Made by a program: the position numbers and the translations under genes. This document shows, piece after piece, positions 8,092 through 15,793 of a DNA stretch of 64,000 nucleotides; position 1 is the stretch's first letter, and each line of letters begins with the position of its first letter. Origin of the DNA: JAAYTL01 sp031460505 (GTDB lineage Bacteria; Bacillota; Clostridia; Tissierellales; Tissierellaceae); NCBI GenBank assembly GCA_031460505.1, contig JAVKTT010000003.1:186001-250000 (forward strand). The letters run 5' to 3'. The notes below the pieces were generated by a model. That model did not search any database, was not told where the DNA came from, and worked only from the letters and a program-made list of their open reading frames with translations.

Positions 8092-9250
8092 TAATTTTCC
8101 CACCATATTGAATTCTATTAAATAAATTTGCATCAAAGTTATACATATTAGACTTTTTGTCTTCATGAGTAACTAAGGCAATATTAATCAATTCATCTAT
8201 TAACTTTTCAAATGAATAGCCTTTACCTTCCCATAAGTAAAAACCAAAAGAACCTGGTATAGTATTAATTTCATTTACAAATACATTCTCATCCTTATCT
8301 ACTAAGAAATCTATTCTAGCTGTTCCTTTTGCATCAATAGTGATGAATGCTTTTTTTGCTAATTCTTCTATTTTTATTCTTAGTTCATCTGATATATCTG
8401 CAGGAATTATTCTTCTTTCTCCTGAAGCCTTGCCACCCTTAGCATTGCTTTTTACATATTTATCTTCAAATGTTAATACGTCTTTCCATCCTAAAGGTTC
8501 TTCACATAATGAAGTAATTACTTCTTCATCATATCCTAAAACGGCACAATTGATTTCTCTTGGGTTTTCTACTGCTTGTTCAATTATGATTTTTCTATCA
8601 TAATTTACCGCTATTTCAATTGCTTCAACTAATGCTTTTTGATCTTTTGCAATATTTATTCCTATACTTGAACCTAGGTTTGCAGGTTTTACAAATACAG
8701 GGTAATTTAATTTTTCTTCTATTTCTTTAACTACTGAGTCCTTATTATTTTTCCAATTGCTTCTATAAAACCAATGGTAATTAACTATCGGAATACCATT
8801 GCCCTTATATACATCCTTCATAAGTATCTTATCCATTCCAACACTTGAAGCTAATACCCCGCAACCTACATAAGGGATATCCATAAGTTCAAAAAAACCT
8901 TGAATTGAACCATCTTCACCATGAGTACCATGAAGTGCCGGGAATACTGCGTCAATACTACCTAATACCTTCTTCCCAAATAAACCAATGTTTTCTGGAT
9001 TTGGGTAGATATTATAGTTACCACAATTTGGTGATAGGAATATCTCTTGAGCTGATGATAAATTATTGTTTTTAAAGTTTGAAAAATCAAGTAAGCATGA
9101 ACCTGTCAACCATTTACCTTCTTTAGTTATATAAATAGGCACAACTTCATATTTACTCTTATTTATGTTTTCCATTATTTGCATACCTGTAATTACTGAT
9201 ACTTCATGTTCTACACTTCTGCCACCAAATAATACTGCTATTTTTTGCAT
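8087..9250 (-). CDS. ddl: D-alanine--D-alanine ligase-family ATP-grasp enzyme
   Basis: A 387-residue ATP-grasp protein related to Ddl, which joins two D-alanines for peptidoglycan. Seen are KIAVLFGGRSVEHEVSVITG, the dipeptide-site HGTHGEDGSIQG, the ATP-binding VFVKPANLGSSIGI and the metal-binding RIDFLVDKDENVFVNEINTI. The ATG at 9250 follows AAGGAGG by 8 bases, so I reject an in-frame ATG 14 codons earlier inside the upstream gene. The C-terminal signature is EINTIPGSFGFYLWEGKG where classical Ddl has ENTxPGMT, followed by a 50-residue tail, so D-Ala-D-Ala specificity is likely but not certain. It is translationally close (13 bases) to the Mur ligase. Confidence 0.82.
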   Translation of the reverse strand: MQKIAVLFGGRSVEHEVSVITGMQIMENINKSKYEVVPIYITKEGKWLTGSCLLDFSNFKNNNLSSAQEIFLSPNCGNYNIYPNPENIGLFGKKVLGSIDAVFPALHGTHGEDGSIQGFFELMDIPYVGCGVLASSVGMDKILMKDVYKGNGIPIVNYHWFYRSNWKNNKDSVVKEIEEKLNYPVFVKPANLGSSIGINIAKDQKALVEAIEIAVNYDRKIIIEQAVENPREINCAVLGYDEEVITSLCEEPLGWKDVLTFEDKYVKSNAKGGKASGERRIIPADISDELRIKIEELAKKAFITIDAKGTARIDFLVDKDENVFVNEINTIPGSFGFYLWEGKGYSFEKLIDELINIALVTHEDKKSNMYNFDANLFNRIQYGGKIK

Positions 9251-9263
9251 ATGTGTGTCCTCC

Positions 9264-10763
9264 TTATTCATTATAATTATCTGGTAAGTCATTTTCGAAA
9301 AGTACTACGTCTTTAGGCTTAGTTAATTTACCTAATCTTTCTGTTGCTTCATCTAAGTTGTTTACTACAAATATATTAGCTGGATTAAAACTTACTTCCA
9401 TTAATCCTTCATAAATAGGTTTAGTCCTATTTTCACCTACCAAAATAACATAATCACAAACTTTCCCAATATTAACACCAAACTCTTTATTTGCTTCTTC
9501 TTCCATAGCACCTAATTCAACCATTCCAGGAGTTACAATTATCTTTCTTCCTTCTTTGAACTGGCTTATTACCTCAAGCGCTGCCTTTGTTCCTATTGGA
9601 TTTGAGTTGAAAGCATCATCTATTATGATAATTCCTGTGCCAGGGTTTATGATATTTAATCTATGAGGTATAGGTTCAATTTTGCTAATACCTCTACTGA
9701 TTTCCTCAAAGCTCATACCCATTGAAATTGCTACACATGCTCCTGCCAATATATTGTATATATTATGTCTACCTAATAGCTTTGTTGTACAGCTCACACT
9801 ATTGCCATTTTTATCTCTTAGGGTGAATGTTGAGCCTAGTTCAGAAACTACTATATCATCTGCATATACATCTAGATTTTCTATATCTTCTAAACCATAA
9901 AGTAATTTTTCTTTAAAGGTTTTATCTGCTAATTTTTTAAGATGTTCGTTATCATAGTTAAATATAGCCACTCCATCAGCTGGTAACTCATCAATAAGCT
10001 CATATTTAGTCTTCATAATATTATCGATATTCTTAAAAGTTTCTATATGAACTGGCCCAATTGATGTTATTACCCCAATTTTAGGTTGGCAAAGTTCTGC
10101 TACTTCTTTGATTTCACCTATTTCTCTTGCTCCCATTTCTGCTACAAATACTTCATGTTCATTACTCAGTTCATTATTTATTACTTTTGACAATCCCATA
10201 GGTGTATTATATGATTCGGGAGTATTAAGTACATTATATTTTTCTTGTAATATAGTGCCTATGATGAACTTAGTGCTAGTCTTTCCAAAGCTTCCAGTAA
10301 TACCTACTACCGTTAAATCTTCTCTTTCTTTTATCTTGTTTTGGGCTGAATCATAAAATCCTTGATTGATACTCTTTTCAATCGGCACCATAAACATATT
10401 TGCTACCAACATGGTATTCGGTTGGTATCTGTAAACTAAAAAAGCTACTAATATTAATAAAACAAATATTAAGGAGTTATCAAAAACCACATTCAGTAAT
10501 ATTGGTAATATTATTAATATAGCACTAATTATTATGTTTGCTGTATATAGTCTTGTAGCCCTCTTTGTAAAAACAAGTGGTTTTTTAACTGGTTGACTCT
10601 CTTTACTAAAACTATATGCTCTATCTTTATTGTTTTGAATCCACTTTCTATAATTATCTGAATTGTATTCTTCTAGTTGAACCATGTGCAAAGAATTCTT
10701 AGATCTATTAGATATAAGAACTAATGTGATGATTAGTATGGCTAATGCCACAATATAATCCAT
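9264..10763 (-). CDS. Membrane-anchored MurF-like Mur ligase
   Basis: A 499-residue protein. About residues 1-20, 70-90 and 95-115 are hydrophobic helices, so the N-terminus is membrane-bound and replaces the usual UDP-sugar-binding domain of MurF. The middle is a Mur ligase ATPase: P-loop GITGSFGKTSTK near 155, VAEMGAREIGEI, then the Mg/substrate segment IIIDDAFNSNP. The C-terminal ligase domain is present but short (PGMVELGAMEEEANKEFG, VILVGENRTKP). MurF adds D-Ala-D-Ala to UDP-MurNAc-tripeptide; with Ddl just downstream this reaction or a variant on a lipid-linked substrate is likely. The standard product name may overstate what is known. Confidence 0.78.
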   Translation of the reverse strand: MDYIVALAILIITLVLISNRSKNSLHMVQLEEYNSDNYRKWIQNNKDRAYSFSKESQPVKKPLVFTKRATRLYTANIIISAILIILPILLNVVFDNSLIFVLLILVAFLVYRYQPNTMLVANMFMVPIEKSINQGFYDSAQNKIKEREDLTVVGITGSFGKTSTKFIIGTILQEKYNVLNTPESYNTPMGLSKVINNELSNEHEVFVAEMGAREIGEIKEVAELCQPKIGVITSIGPVHIETFKNIDNIMKTKYELIDELPADGVAIFNYDNEHLKKLADKTFKEKLLYGLEDIENLDVYADDIVVSELGSTFTLRDKNGNSVSCTTKLLGRHNIYNILAGACVAISMGMSFEEISRGISKIEPIPHRLNIINPGTGIIIIDDAFNSNPIGTKAALEVISQFKEGRKIIVTPGMVELGAMEEEANKEFGVNIGKVCDYVILVGENRTKPIYEGLMEVSFNPANIFVVNNLDEATERLGKLTKPKDVVLFENDLPDNYNE

Positions 10764-10766
10764 AAT

Positions 10767-11531
10767 TTACCTCCCATTAAAAAATGCATTTATTACTGCT
10801 CTAAATTTATAAAAATCGTCCAAATATGAATAATGTCCAGCTCCTTCAAAAACTACTAACCCACTATCTTTAATTTCTTTTTCCATTATATGTGCCATAT
10901 ATAGTGGTGTGTCCATGTCTTGGTCTCCCCAGATTATCAAAGTTGAGGCCTTTATGGTTTTTAGTAAATCCTTCAGATTTTCATTAACTACTCTTACTAG
11001 AATCTTTCTCATGACTCCAGATGAGTCCTTGTAATCATCTGATCCAAACTTTTTGTAGAATTTCTCCATTCTTTTATCGTCCCTAACCCAGAAGAAGAAG
11101 TTTTTATAAATAAATCTTAATGTTTTGAAACTGTAAACTCTTATGTAATATTTCGGTCCTCTTTTTGGAATTAAACCTGCACTATCTATTAGTACTATTT
11201 TATTGACCATATGAGGATATTTAGAACCCATTATAATAGATAACTTGCCTCCAAAAGAATGTCCAATAAAACTTGCTTTCGTAATTCCTTCATCTATCAT
11301 AAAATCCTTTACTATCTCTGCGTACTCAAATGAACCTATTGCTTCTTTTGGTTCCTCAGATTCTCCAAATCCAGGTAAGTCTAATGCATATACTTTATAT
11401 CTATCCTTTAGTATATTAACTATAGACAATACTGTGTTGATGCAGCAACCCCAACCATGAAGAACTATAATAGGCTCCCCTTCACCTTCAGCTATGTAAT
11501 TAATATTAAGGCCTTTAACTTTCTTAATCAT
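10767..11531 (-). CDS. Alpha/beta-fold hydrolase
   Basis: A 254-residue alpha/beta hydrolase. The oxyanion loop is LHGWGCC, the nucleophile elbow GHSFGGK (serine near residue 97), the acid WGDQDMDTP and the histidine GAGHYSYLDD. A basic cap region (about 140-190) is rich in aromatic and lysine residues and may touch membrane. No signal peptide, so cytoplasmic. Its stop is 3 bases before the Mur ligase start, and a promoter precedes it, so it leads the hydrolase-Mur ligase-Ddl unit. The substrate is unknown; an esterase or peptidase step in cell-wall metabolism is only a context-based guess. Confidence 0.85.
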   Translation of the reverse strand: MIKKVKGLNINYIAEGEGEPIIVLHGWGCCINTVLSIVNILKDRYKVYALDLPGFGESEEPKEAIGSFEYAEIVKDFMIDEGITKASFIGHSFGGKLSIIMGSKYPHMVNKIVLIDSAGLIPKRGPKYYIRVYSFKTLRFIYKNFFFWVRDDKRMEKFYKKFGSDDYKDSSGVMRKILVRVVNENLKDLLKTIKASTLIIWGDQDMDTPLYMAHIMEKEIKDSGLVVFEGAGHYSYLDDFYKFRAVINAFFNGR

Positions 11532-11640
11532 TTCATATACCTCTTAATTGATTTTTCCCATTTTCTAACAATTCTAAAACAAGCTACATATTGATAAAGA
11601 CTAATACTTATATATATTATTCTATTATCCACAATAAAAC

Positions 11641-11649
11641 ATTATATCA
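11641..11649 (-). promoter_or_regulatory. Extended -10 promoter of the hydrolase-Mur ligase-ddl operon
   Basis: TG-A-TATAAT (11649-11641) with no good -35 box. It lies about 110 bases before the hydrolase start and downstream of the hppA terminator. Confidence 0.6.
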
Positions 11650-11704
11650 TATTACCCAACATTTATACAGTAAAAAAGTAGTAAAGGTAGCTAGTTAGGT
11701 CAAT

Positions 11705-11740
11705 AAAAAAATCTTCTTAAATTAATAAGAAGATTTTTTT
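11705..11740 (-). terminator. Terminator of secG-hppA
   Basis: A7-TCTTCTT pairs with AAGAAGA-T7 around an 8-base loop, 11 bases after the hppA stop. Confidence 0.9.
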
Positions 11741-11751
11741 AATTTATTTTA

Positions 11752-13752
11752 CTAGAATAATATTCCTGCTCCAAATAAGTTTGAGAATACTAGTGCAACT
11801 ATTGTCATTAGTTTTATCAATATATTCAATGATGGTCCTGAAGTATCTTTGAATGGATCACCTACAGTGTCACCAGTAACTGCTGCTTTATGAGCCTCGC
11901 TACCTTTTCCACCATGATTTCCTTCTTCAATATATTTCTTAGCATTATCCCATGCTCCACCAGCATTTGACATGAATATAGCCATTAGAACACCTGTGAT
12001 TAAAGCACCTGATAATAAACCACCTAATGCTTCTGCACCTAATAATAAACCTACTACTACAGGTACTACTACTGCTAACATTCCTGGAACAATCATCTCT
12101 TTAAGAGCTGCTTGTGTACTGATATCTACACAAGTTTTGTAATCCGGAGTAGTTGTACCTTCCATGATACCTGGCATTTCTCTAAATTGTCTTCTAACTT
12201 CTTCAATCATACTAAATGCAGCTTTACCTACTGCATCCATAGTTAGAGCAGAGAATAAGAATGGTAACATACCACCTATAAATGCACCAGCTATAACAGT
12301 TGGTTTTGACATATCTATACTAGTTAATCCTACAGCTTGAGTATAAGAAGCAAATAATGATAAAGCTGTTAAGGCAGCTGAACCTATTGCAAATCCTTTA
12401 CCTACTGCTGCAGTAGTATTTCCTACTGAGTCTAATTTATCTGTTATTTCTCTAACTTCTTCTGGTAATTCACACATTTCTGCAATACCACCAGCGTTAT
12501 CTGCTATTGGTCCATAAGCATCAACTGCAATAGTCATACCTGCAGTAGAAAGCATACCAACTGCAGCAATTGCTATACCATATAGTCCTTCTGCTGCATT
12601 TGTTGAACCACCTGCTAAATAGTATGCTACTAGTATACCAATACCAATAACGATTATTGGGCCAGCTGTTGACATCATACCAACAGAAAGTCCACTAATG
12701 ATATTAGTTGATGCTCCTGTTTCTGATTCTGTAGCAATCTTCTTAACTGGTTTATAATCACCTGAAGTATAGTATTCAGTTATTCTTGATATAATAAGTC
12801 CTACTGCTAGTCCTGCTACCATTGCTATGAATGGTTTATAATTACCTATTATTGCTTTACTTAAGAAGAAACCTGCAACTACAGTAATAGCTGAACTTAC
12901 TAATGTACCATTGTTTAAAGATTTTTGAGGATCTTTATCCCCTCTTACGAAAAATACTCCTAATATTGAAGCTAAAACACCAACAGATGAAAGTGCTAAT
13001 GCAAATTGTACACCTGTCTCACCATATGCTACAATTCCTAGAGTTATAGCTGAGATAATAGCACCTACATATGACTCAAATAAGTCAGCACCCATTCCTG
13101 CAACGTCTCCAACGTTATCACCAACGTTATCAGCGATAACTGCAGGGTTTCTAGGGTCATCTTCTGGAATACCTGCTTCTACTTTACCAACAAGGTCTGC
13201 TCCAACGTCAGCTGCTTTAGTATATATACCTCCACCAACTCTTGCAAATAGAGCTATAGATGAAGCTCCTAGACCAAAACCAGTGATAATATTAGGATCA
13301 CCATAAACCATATATAGTACTCCTACACCTAATACACCTAAACCAACTACACACATTCCCATAACTGCTCCACCTGAGAATGCTACATTTAAAGCTTTTG
13401 TCATACCTGATTCCATAGCCGCATTAGCTGTTCTAACATTAGCTTTTGTAGCTACTTTCATACCGAAATATCCTGCGCAAGCTGAGAATGCAGCTCCTAA
13501 TACAAAACAAATTGCTGTACTTAATCCAAGTCCTGGTGCAAATGTTAAAATAATAAATAATACAACAACAAATATTGCTAAAGATTTATATTGTCTACCT
13601 AGGAATGCCATAGCTCCATCAGATATATATTTAGCAATTTCTTTCATCCTGTCATTTCCAGGATTTACTTGATCAATGCTCTTTGCTTTATACATAGCAA
13701 ATAATAGTGCCAATACACCTACTATTGGCGCTGATAGTATTGCAAAATCCAT
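11752..13752 (-). CDS. hppA: Membrane-bound ion-pumping pyrophosphatase, K+-dependent type
   Basis: A 666-residue membrane protein with about 16 helices. It hydrolyses cytoplasmic pyrophosphate and pumps H+ or Na+. The substrate-site motifs are GGGIYTKAADVGADLVGK, DNVGDNVGDVAGMGADLFES and the C-terminal GGAWDNAKKYIEEG and GDTVGDPFKDTSGPS. The diagnostic GNTTAAVGKGFAIGSAAL carries alanine where K+-independent enzymes have lysine, so it should need K+; many such enzymes pump Na+. ATG with GGGAGG. It follows secG by 17 bases and shares its promoter. It would recover energy from biosynthetic pyrophosphate in a fermenter. Confidence 0.95.
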   Translation of the reverse strand: MDFAILSAPIVGVLALLFAMYKAKSIDQVNPGNDRMKEIAKYISDGAMAFLGRQYKSLAIFVVVLFIILTFAPGLGLSTAICFVLGAAFSACAGYFGMKVATKANVRTANAAMESGMTKALNVAFSGGAVMGMCVVGLGVLGVGVLYMVYGDPNIITGFGLGASSIALFARVGGGIYTKAADVGADLVGKVEAGIPEDDPRNPAVIADNVGDNVGDVAGMGADLFESYVGAIISAITLGIVAYGETGVQFALALSSVGVLASILGVFFVRGDKDPQKSLNNGTLVSSAITVVAGFFLSKAIIGNYKPFIAMVAGLAVGLIISRITEYYTSGDYKPVKKIATESETGASTNIISGLSVGMMSTAGPIIVIGIGILVAYYLAGGSTNAAEGLYGIAIAAVGMLSTAGMTIAVDAYGPIADNAGGIAEMCELPEEVREITDKLDSVGNTTAAVGKGFAIGSAALTALSLFASYTQAVGLTSIDMSKPTVIAGAFIGGMLPFLFSALTMDAVGKAAFSMIEEVRRQFREMPGIMEGTTTPDYKTCVDISTQAALKEMIVPGMLAVVVPVVVGLLLGAEALGGLLSGALITGVLMAIFMSNAGGAWDNAKKYIEEGNHGGKGSEAHKAAVTGDTVGDPFKDTSGPSLNILIKLMTIVALVFSNLFGAGILF

Positions 13753-13769
13753 TTTATTTCCTCCCTTAG

Positions 13770-13997
13770 TTAGTTAGCAGCTAATACTAATGTTGAAATA
13801 ACAAATACTGCTGCTGAAATTATAGTTGCTCTTTGTAAAATAGCATCTTTACTTGAACCTCTATTTTTACCCCATAATGATTCTGGAGAATTCCCACTAA
13901 TTGCTCCTAAACCACCTTCATCACTTTCTTGTAATAATACACTGATTATCAAACCTAAAGCGGACACTAATACAAATACTGAAAAAAGAGTCTGCAT
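13770..13997 (-). CDS. secG: Preprotein translocase subunit SecG
   Basis: A 75-residue protein with two hydrophobic helices (about residues 2-22 and 53-73) around a polar loop with the SecG pattern LLQESDEGGLGAISGNS. It is the small subunit of the SecYEG channel. ATG with a strong AGGAGGTG site. A sigma-A promoter precedes it. In many Firmicutes secG lies between eno and rnr, as here, although an ABC transporter and several other genes intervene. Confidence 0.93.
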   Translation of the reverse strand: MQTLFSVFVLVSALGLIISVLLQESDEGGLGAISGNSPESLWGKNRGSSKDAILQRATIISAAVFVISTLVLAAN

Positions 13998-14054
13998 ACC
14001 TACACCTCCTGTTAGAATTATCTAGAATACATAATTCCTCTAATTAACATTATT

Positions 14055-14083
14055 ATTTTACCATAGGGTATTGATAAAATCAA
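14055..14083 (-). promoter_or_regulatory. Sigma-A promoter of secG-hppA
   Basis: TTGATT (14083-14078), 17-base spacer, TAAAAT (14060-14055). The -35 overlaps the ABC ATPase stop and a small hairpin (GTATTGAT / ATCAATAC). Confidence 0.65.
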
Positions 14084-14808
14084 TACTCTAATACTTTTGA
14101 TAAAAATTCAACTGTCCTCGGATTTTGTGGATTCTCAAAAAGGTCTTTTGCATTGTTCTCTTCTATAATTTCTCCATCTGCCATAAATATTACTCTATCT
14201 GCCACTTGTTTTGCAAAGGCCATTTCATGAGTAACTACCACCATGGTCATTCCCGACTTAGCCAAATCCTTCATTACATTTAATACTTCACCAACCATTT
14301 CAGGGTCAAGTGCTGATGTTACTTCATCAAATAAGATTACCTTAGGGTCCATAGCAAGAGATCTGGCTATAGCAATTCTTTGCTTTTGACCACCTGATAA
14401 TGAATCTGGATATGAGTCCTTTTTATCTAGTAAATCCATTGTCTTTAGAAGCTCTATAGCTTTTTTTTCAGCCTCTCCACTGGATAATTTGCCTGTTAAT
14501 ATTGGAGCAGTCGTTATATTTTCAAAGACTGTCTTGTGAGGAAATAGGTGAAAATGTTGAAAAACCATTCCTATTTGCTGCCTAATATTGTTTATTTCAT
14601 TGCCTGATTTAGCTATATCTTTACCCTCAAAAGAGATAGTTCCTGAGGTAGGCTCTTCAAGATAATTTATACACCTAATTAGTGTACTCTTCCCTGAACC
14701 TGATGGTCCAATTAAACCAATAACTTCACCATCTTTTATTTCTAAGTTTATATTTTTTAGTACATGTTTTTCTCCAAAATATTTATTCAAATTTTCTATT
14801 TTAATCAT
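14080..14808 (-). CDS. Polar amino acid ABC transporter, ATP-binding protein
   Basis: A 242-residue ATPase of the PAAT/GlnQ family. Walker A GLIGPSGSGKST, Q-loop MVFQHFHLFPHKT, signature LSGGQKQRIAIARSLA, Walker B VILFDEVTSALDPE and the switch histidine VVTHEM are all intact. The ATG at 14808 has GAGGAGG 10 bases upstream and overlaps the permease end by 8 bases, so I reject an earlier in-frame ATG. No substrate-binding protein is encoded beside it. The unit lies behind a T-box. Confidence 0.93.
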   Translation of the reverse strand: MIKIENLNKYFGEKHVLKNINLEIKDGEVIGLIGPSGSGKSTLIRCINYLEEPTSGTISFEGKDIAKSGNEINNIRQQIGMVFQHFHLFPHKTVFENITTAPILTGKLSSGEAEKKAIELLKTMDLLDKKDSYPDSLSGGQKQRIAIARSLAMDPKVILFDEVTSALDPEMVGEVLNVMKDLAKSGMTMVVVTHEMAFAKQVADRVIFMADGEIIEENNAKDLFENPQNPRTVEFLSKVLEY

Positions 14809-15457
14809 TATGTGCCAACCTCCTCTCAAATAATCCAATCAATCTTGACAACGAGAATGTAAATATAAAGTAAAGAATAGCTACTATTACCAAAGGATTA
14901 AATGGCTGGAAACTTGTACTTTGTACAATTTTTGATGCATACATTAAATCTGCTACACCTATTGTCGATGCTACAGATGTTTCCTTAATTAAAGTAACAA
15001 ATTCATTACCCATAGCAGGTAAAATATTTTTTACTGCTTGAGGTAGAATAATGTGTCTCATTGTTTGACCACTGGTTAGACCAAGACTTCTACTAGCTTC
15101 AGTTTGTCCTTTATCTATTGATTGTATACCAGAACGGATAATCTCAGCAACATATGCGGCACTATTTAAAGAAACTGCTATCAATGCGGCTATAAAACCA
15201 TCCATATCTACACCTGTCAGAACATAGCTACCAAAATACACCAATGCTATTTGAACCATCATAGGTGTACCTCTTACTAGTTCTATATATGCACTTGAAA
15301 TTATCCTAATAATTTTTACTTTAGATAATTTCATAATACTTAATAATGCACCTAGAGTCGTGCCAATTAAAAGTCCCCCAAAAGATAATAATAAAGTAAT
15401 TTTAATACCTGTAATATAGTAATACTTATAGTTTACAATTAAATCTATAATTTTCAA
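14801..15457 (-). CDS. Polar amino acid ABC transporter, permease protein
   Basis: A 218-residue HisM/GlnP-type permease with about five membrane helices. The ATPase-contacting EAA loop is seen (IDKGQTEASRSLGLTSGQT), as is the family stretch NSAAYVAEIIRSGIQSI. ATG with AGGAGG. It is the first gene after the T-box terminator, so transcription should depend on an uncharged tRNA, probably tRNA-Ser. The absence of a binding-protein gene in the operon means that protein is encoded elsewhere or shared. Confidence 0.92.
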   Translation of the reverse strand: MKIIDLIVNYKYYYITGIKITLLLSFGGLLIGTTLGALLSIMKLSKVKIIRIISSAYIELVRGTPMMVQIALVYFGSYVLTGVDMDGFIAALIAVSLNSAAYVAEIIRSGIQSIDKGQTEASRSLGLTSGQTMRHIILPQAVKNILPAMGNEFVTLIKETSVASTIGVADLMYASKIVQSTSFQPFNPLVIVAILYFIFTFSLSRLIGLFERRLAHND

Positions 15458-15480
15458 TATAATTCCTCCTAATTCTAAAA

Positions 15481-15747
15481 TAAATAAACTCGTCTCTTAT
15501 ATGAAATAAGAGACGAGTTATATACCCGTGGTGCCACTCTAATTGTATCTTAAACTTTTAAGATACAACTTAAATCAAATAACGCTTTGTATGCGTAATG
15601 AGATACTTGCATTCGCTTTGTCCCATTAATCTCAGCAACTCTATTCATTAAGCTTTCAATCTTCTGGCTCTCAGCTTTACCCAGTTCTCTGTAAGATATA
15701 CTCATCATAATTACTTCTTTGCTTCACTGATTTGAATTTTAACATTG
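15481..15747 (-). promoter_or_regulatory. T-box riboswitch controlling the amino-acid ABC transporter, probably serine type
   Basis: The T-box core AGAGTGGCACCACGGGT lies at 15540-15524, with the stem I apical hairpin CTGG...CCAG and a stem III hairpin (TTGTATCTTAAA / TTAAGATACAA) before it. A loop-E-like AGTA...GAA pair places AGC (15654-15652) as specifier, a serine codon. The tRNA acceptor-pairing element is UGGC, which fits a G discriminator base, as in tRNA-Ser. The specifier is my manual fold and is the least certain part. Confidence 0.85.
15482..15519 (-). terminator. T-box terminator hairpin
   Basis: A perfect 14-bp stem (AACTCGTCTCTTAT / ATAAGAGACGAGTT) with a 5-base loop followed by TATTTTA on the minus strand; the alternative antiterminator uses the T-box core. 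Confidence 0.85.
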
Positions 15748-15753
15748 TAAACT

Positions 15754-15782
15754 ATAATATGATTTTTTTAATATTTTGTCAA
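15754..15782 (-). promoter_or_regulatory. Sigma-A promoter of the T-box leader
   Basis: TTGACA (15782-15777), 17-base spacer, TATTAT (15759-15754). It starts only 12 bases after the eno stop. Confidence 0.85.
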
Positions 15783-15793
15783 GGTTTTTTTAC

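Noticed and set aside
8087..9250. VanA/VanG-type D-Ala-D-Lac or D-Ala-D-Ser ligase
   Set aside because: No vanH, vanX, vanT or vanRS genes are nearby and the loop lacks the VanA-type pattern I know.
14068..14090. Terminator of the amino-acid ABC operon
   Set aside because: The hairpin has no U-run on the minus strand and coincides with the -35 of the secG promoter.
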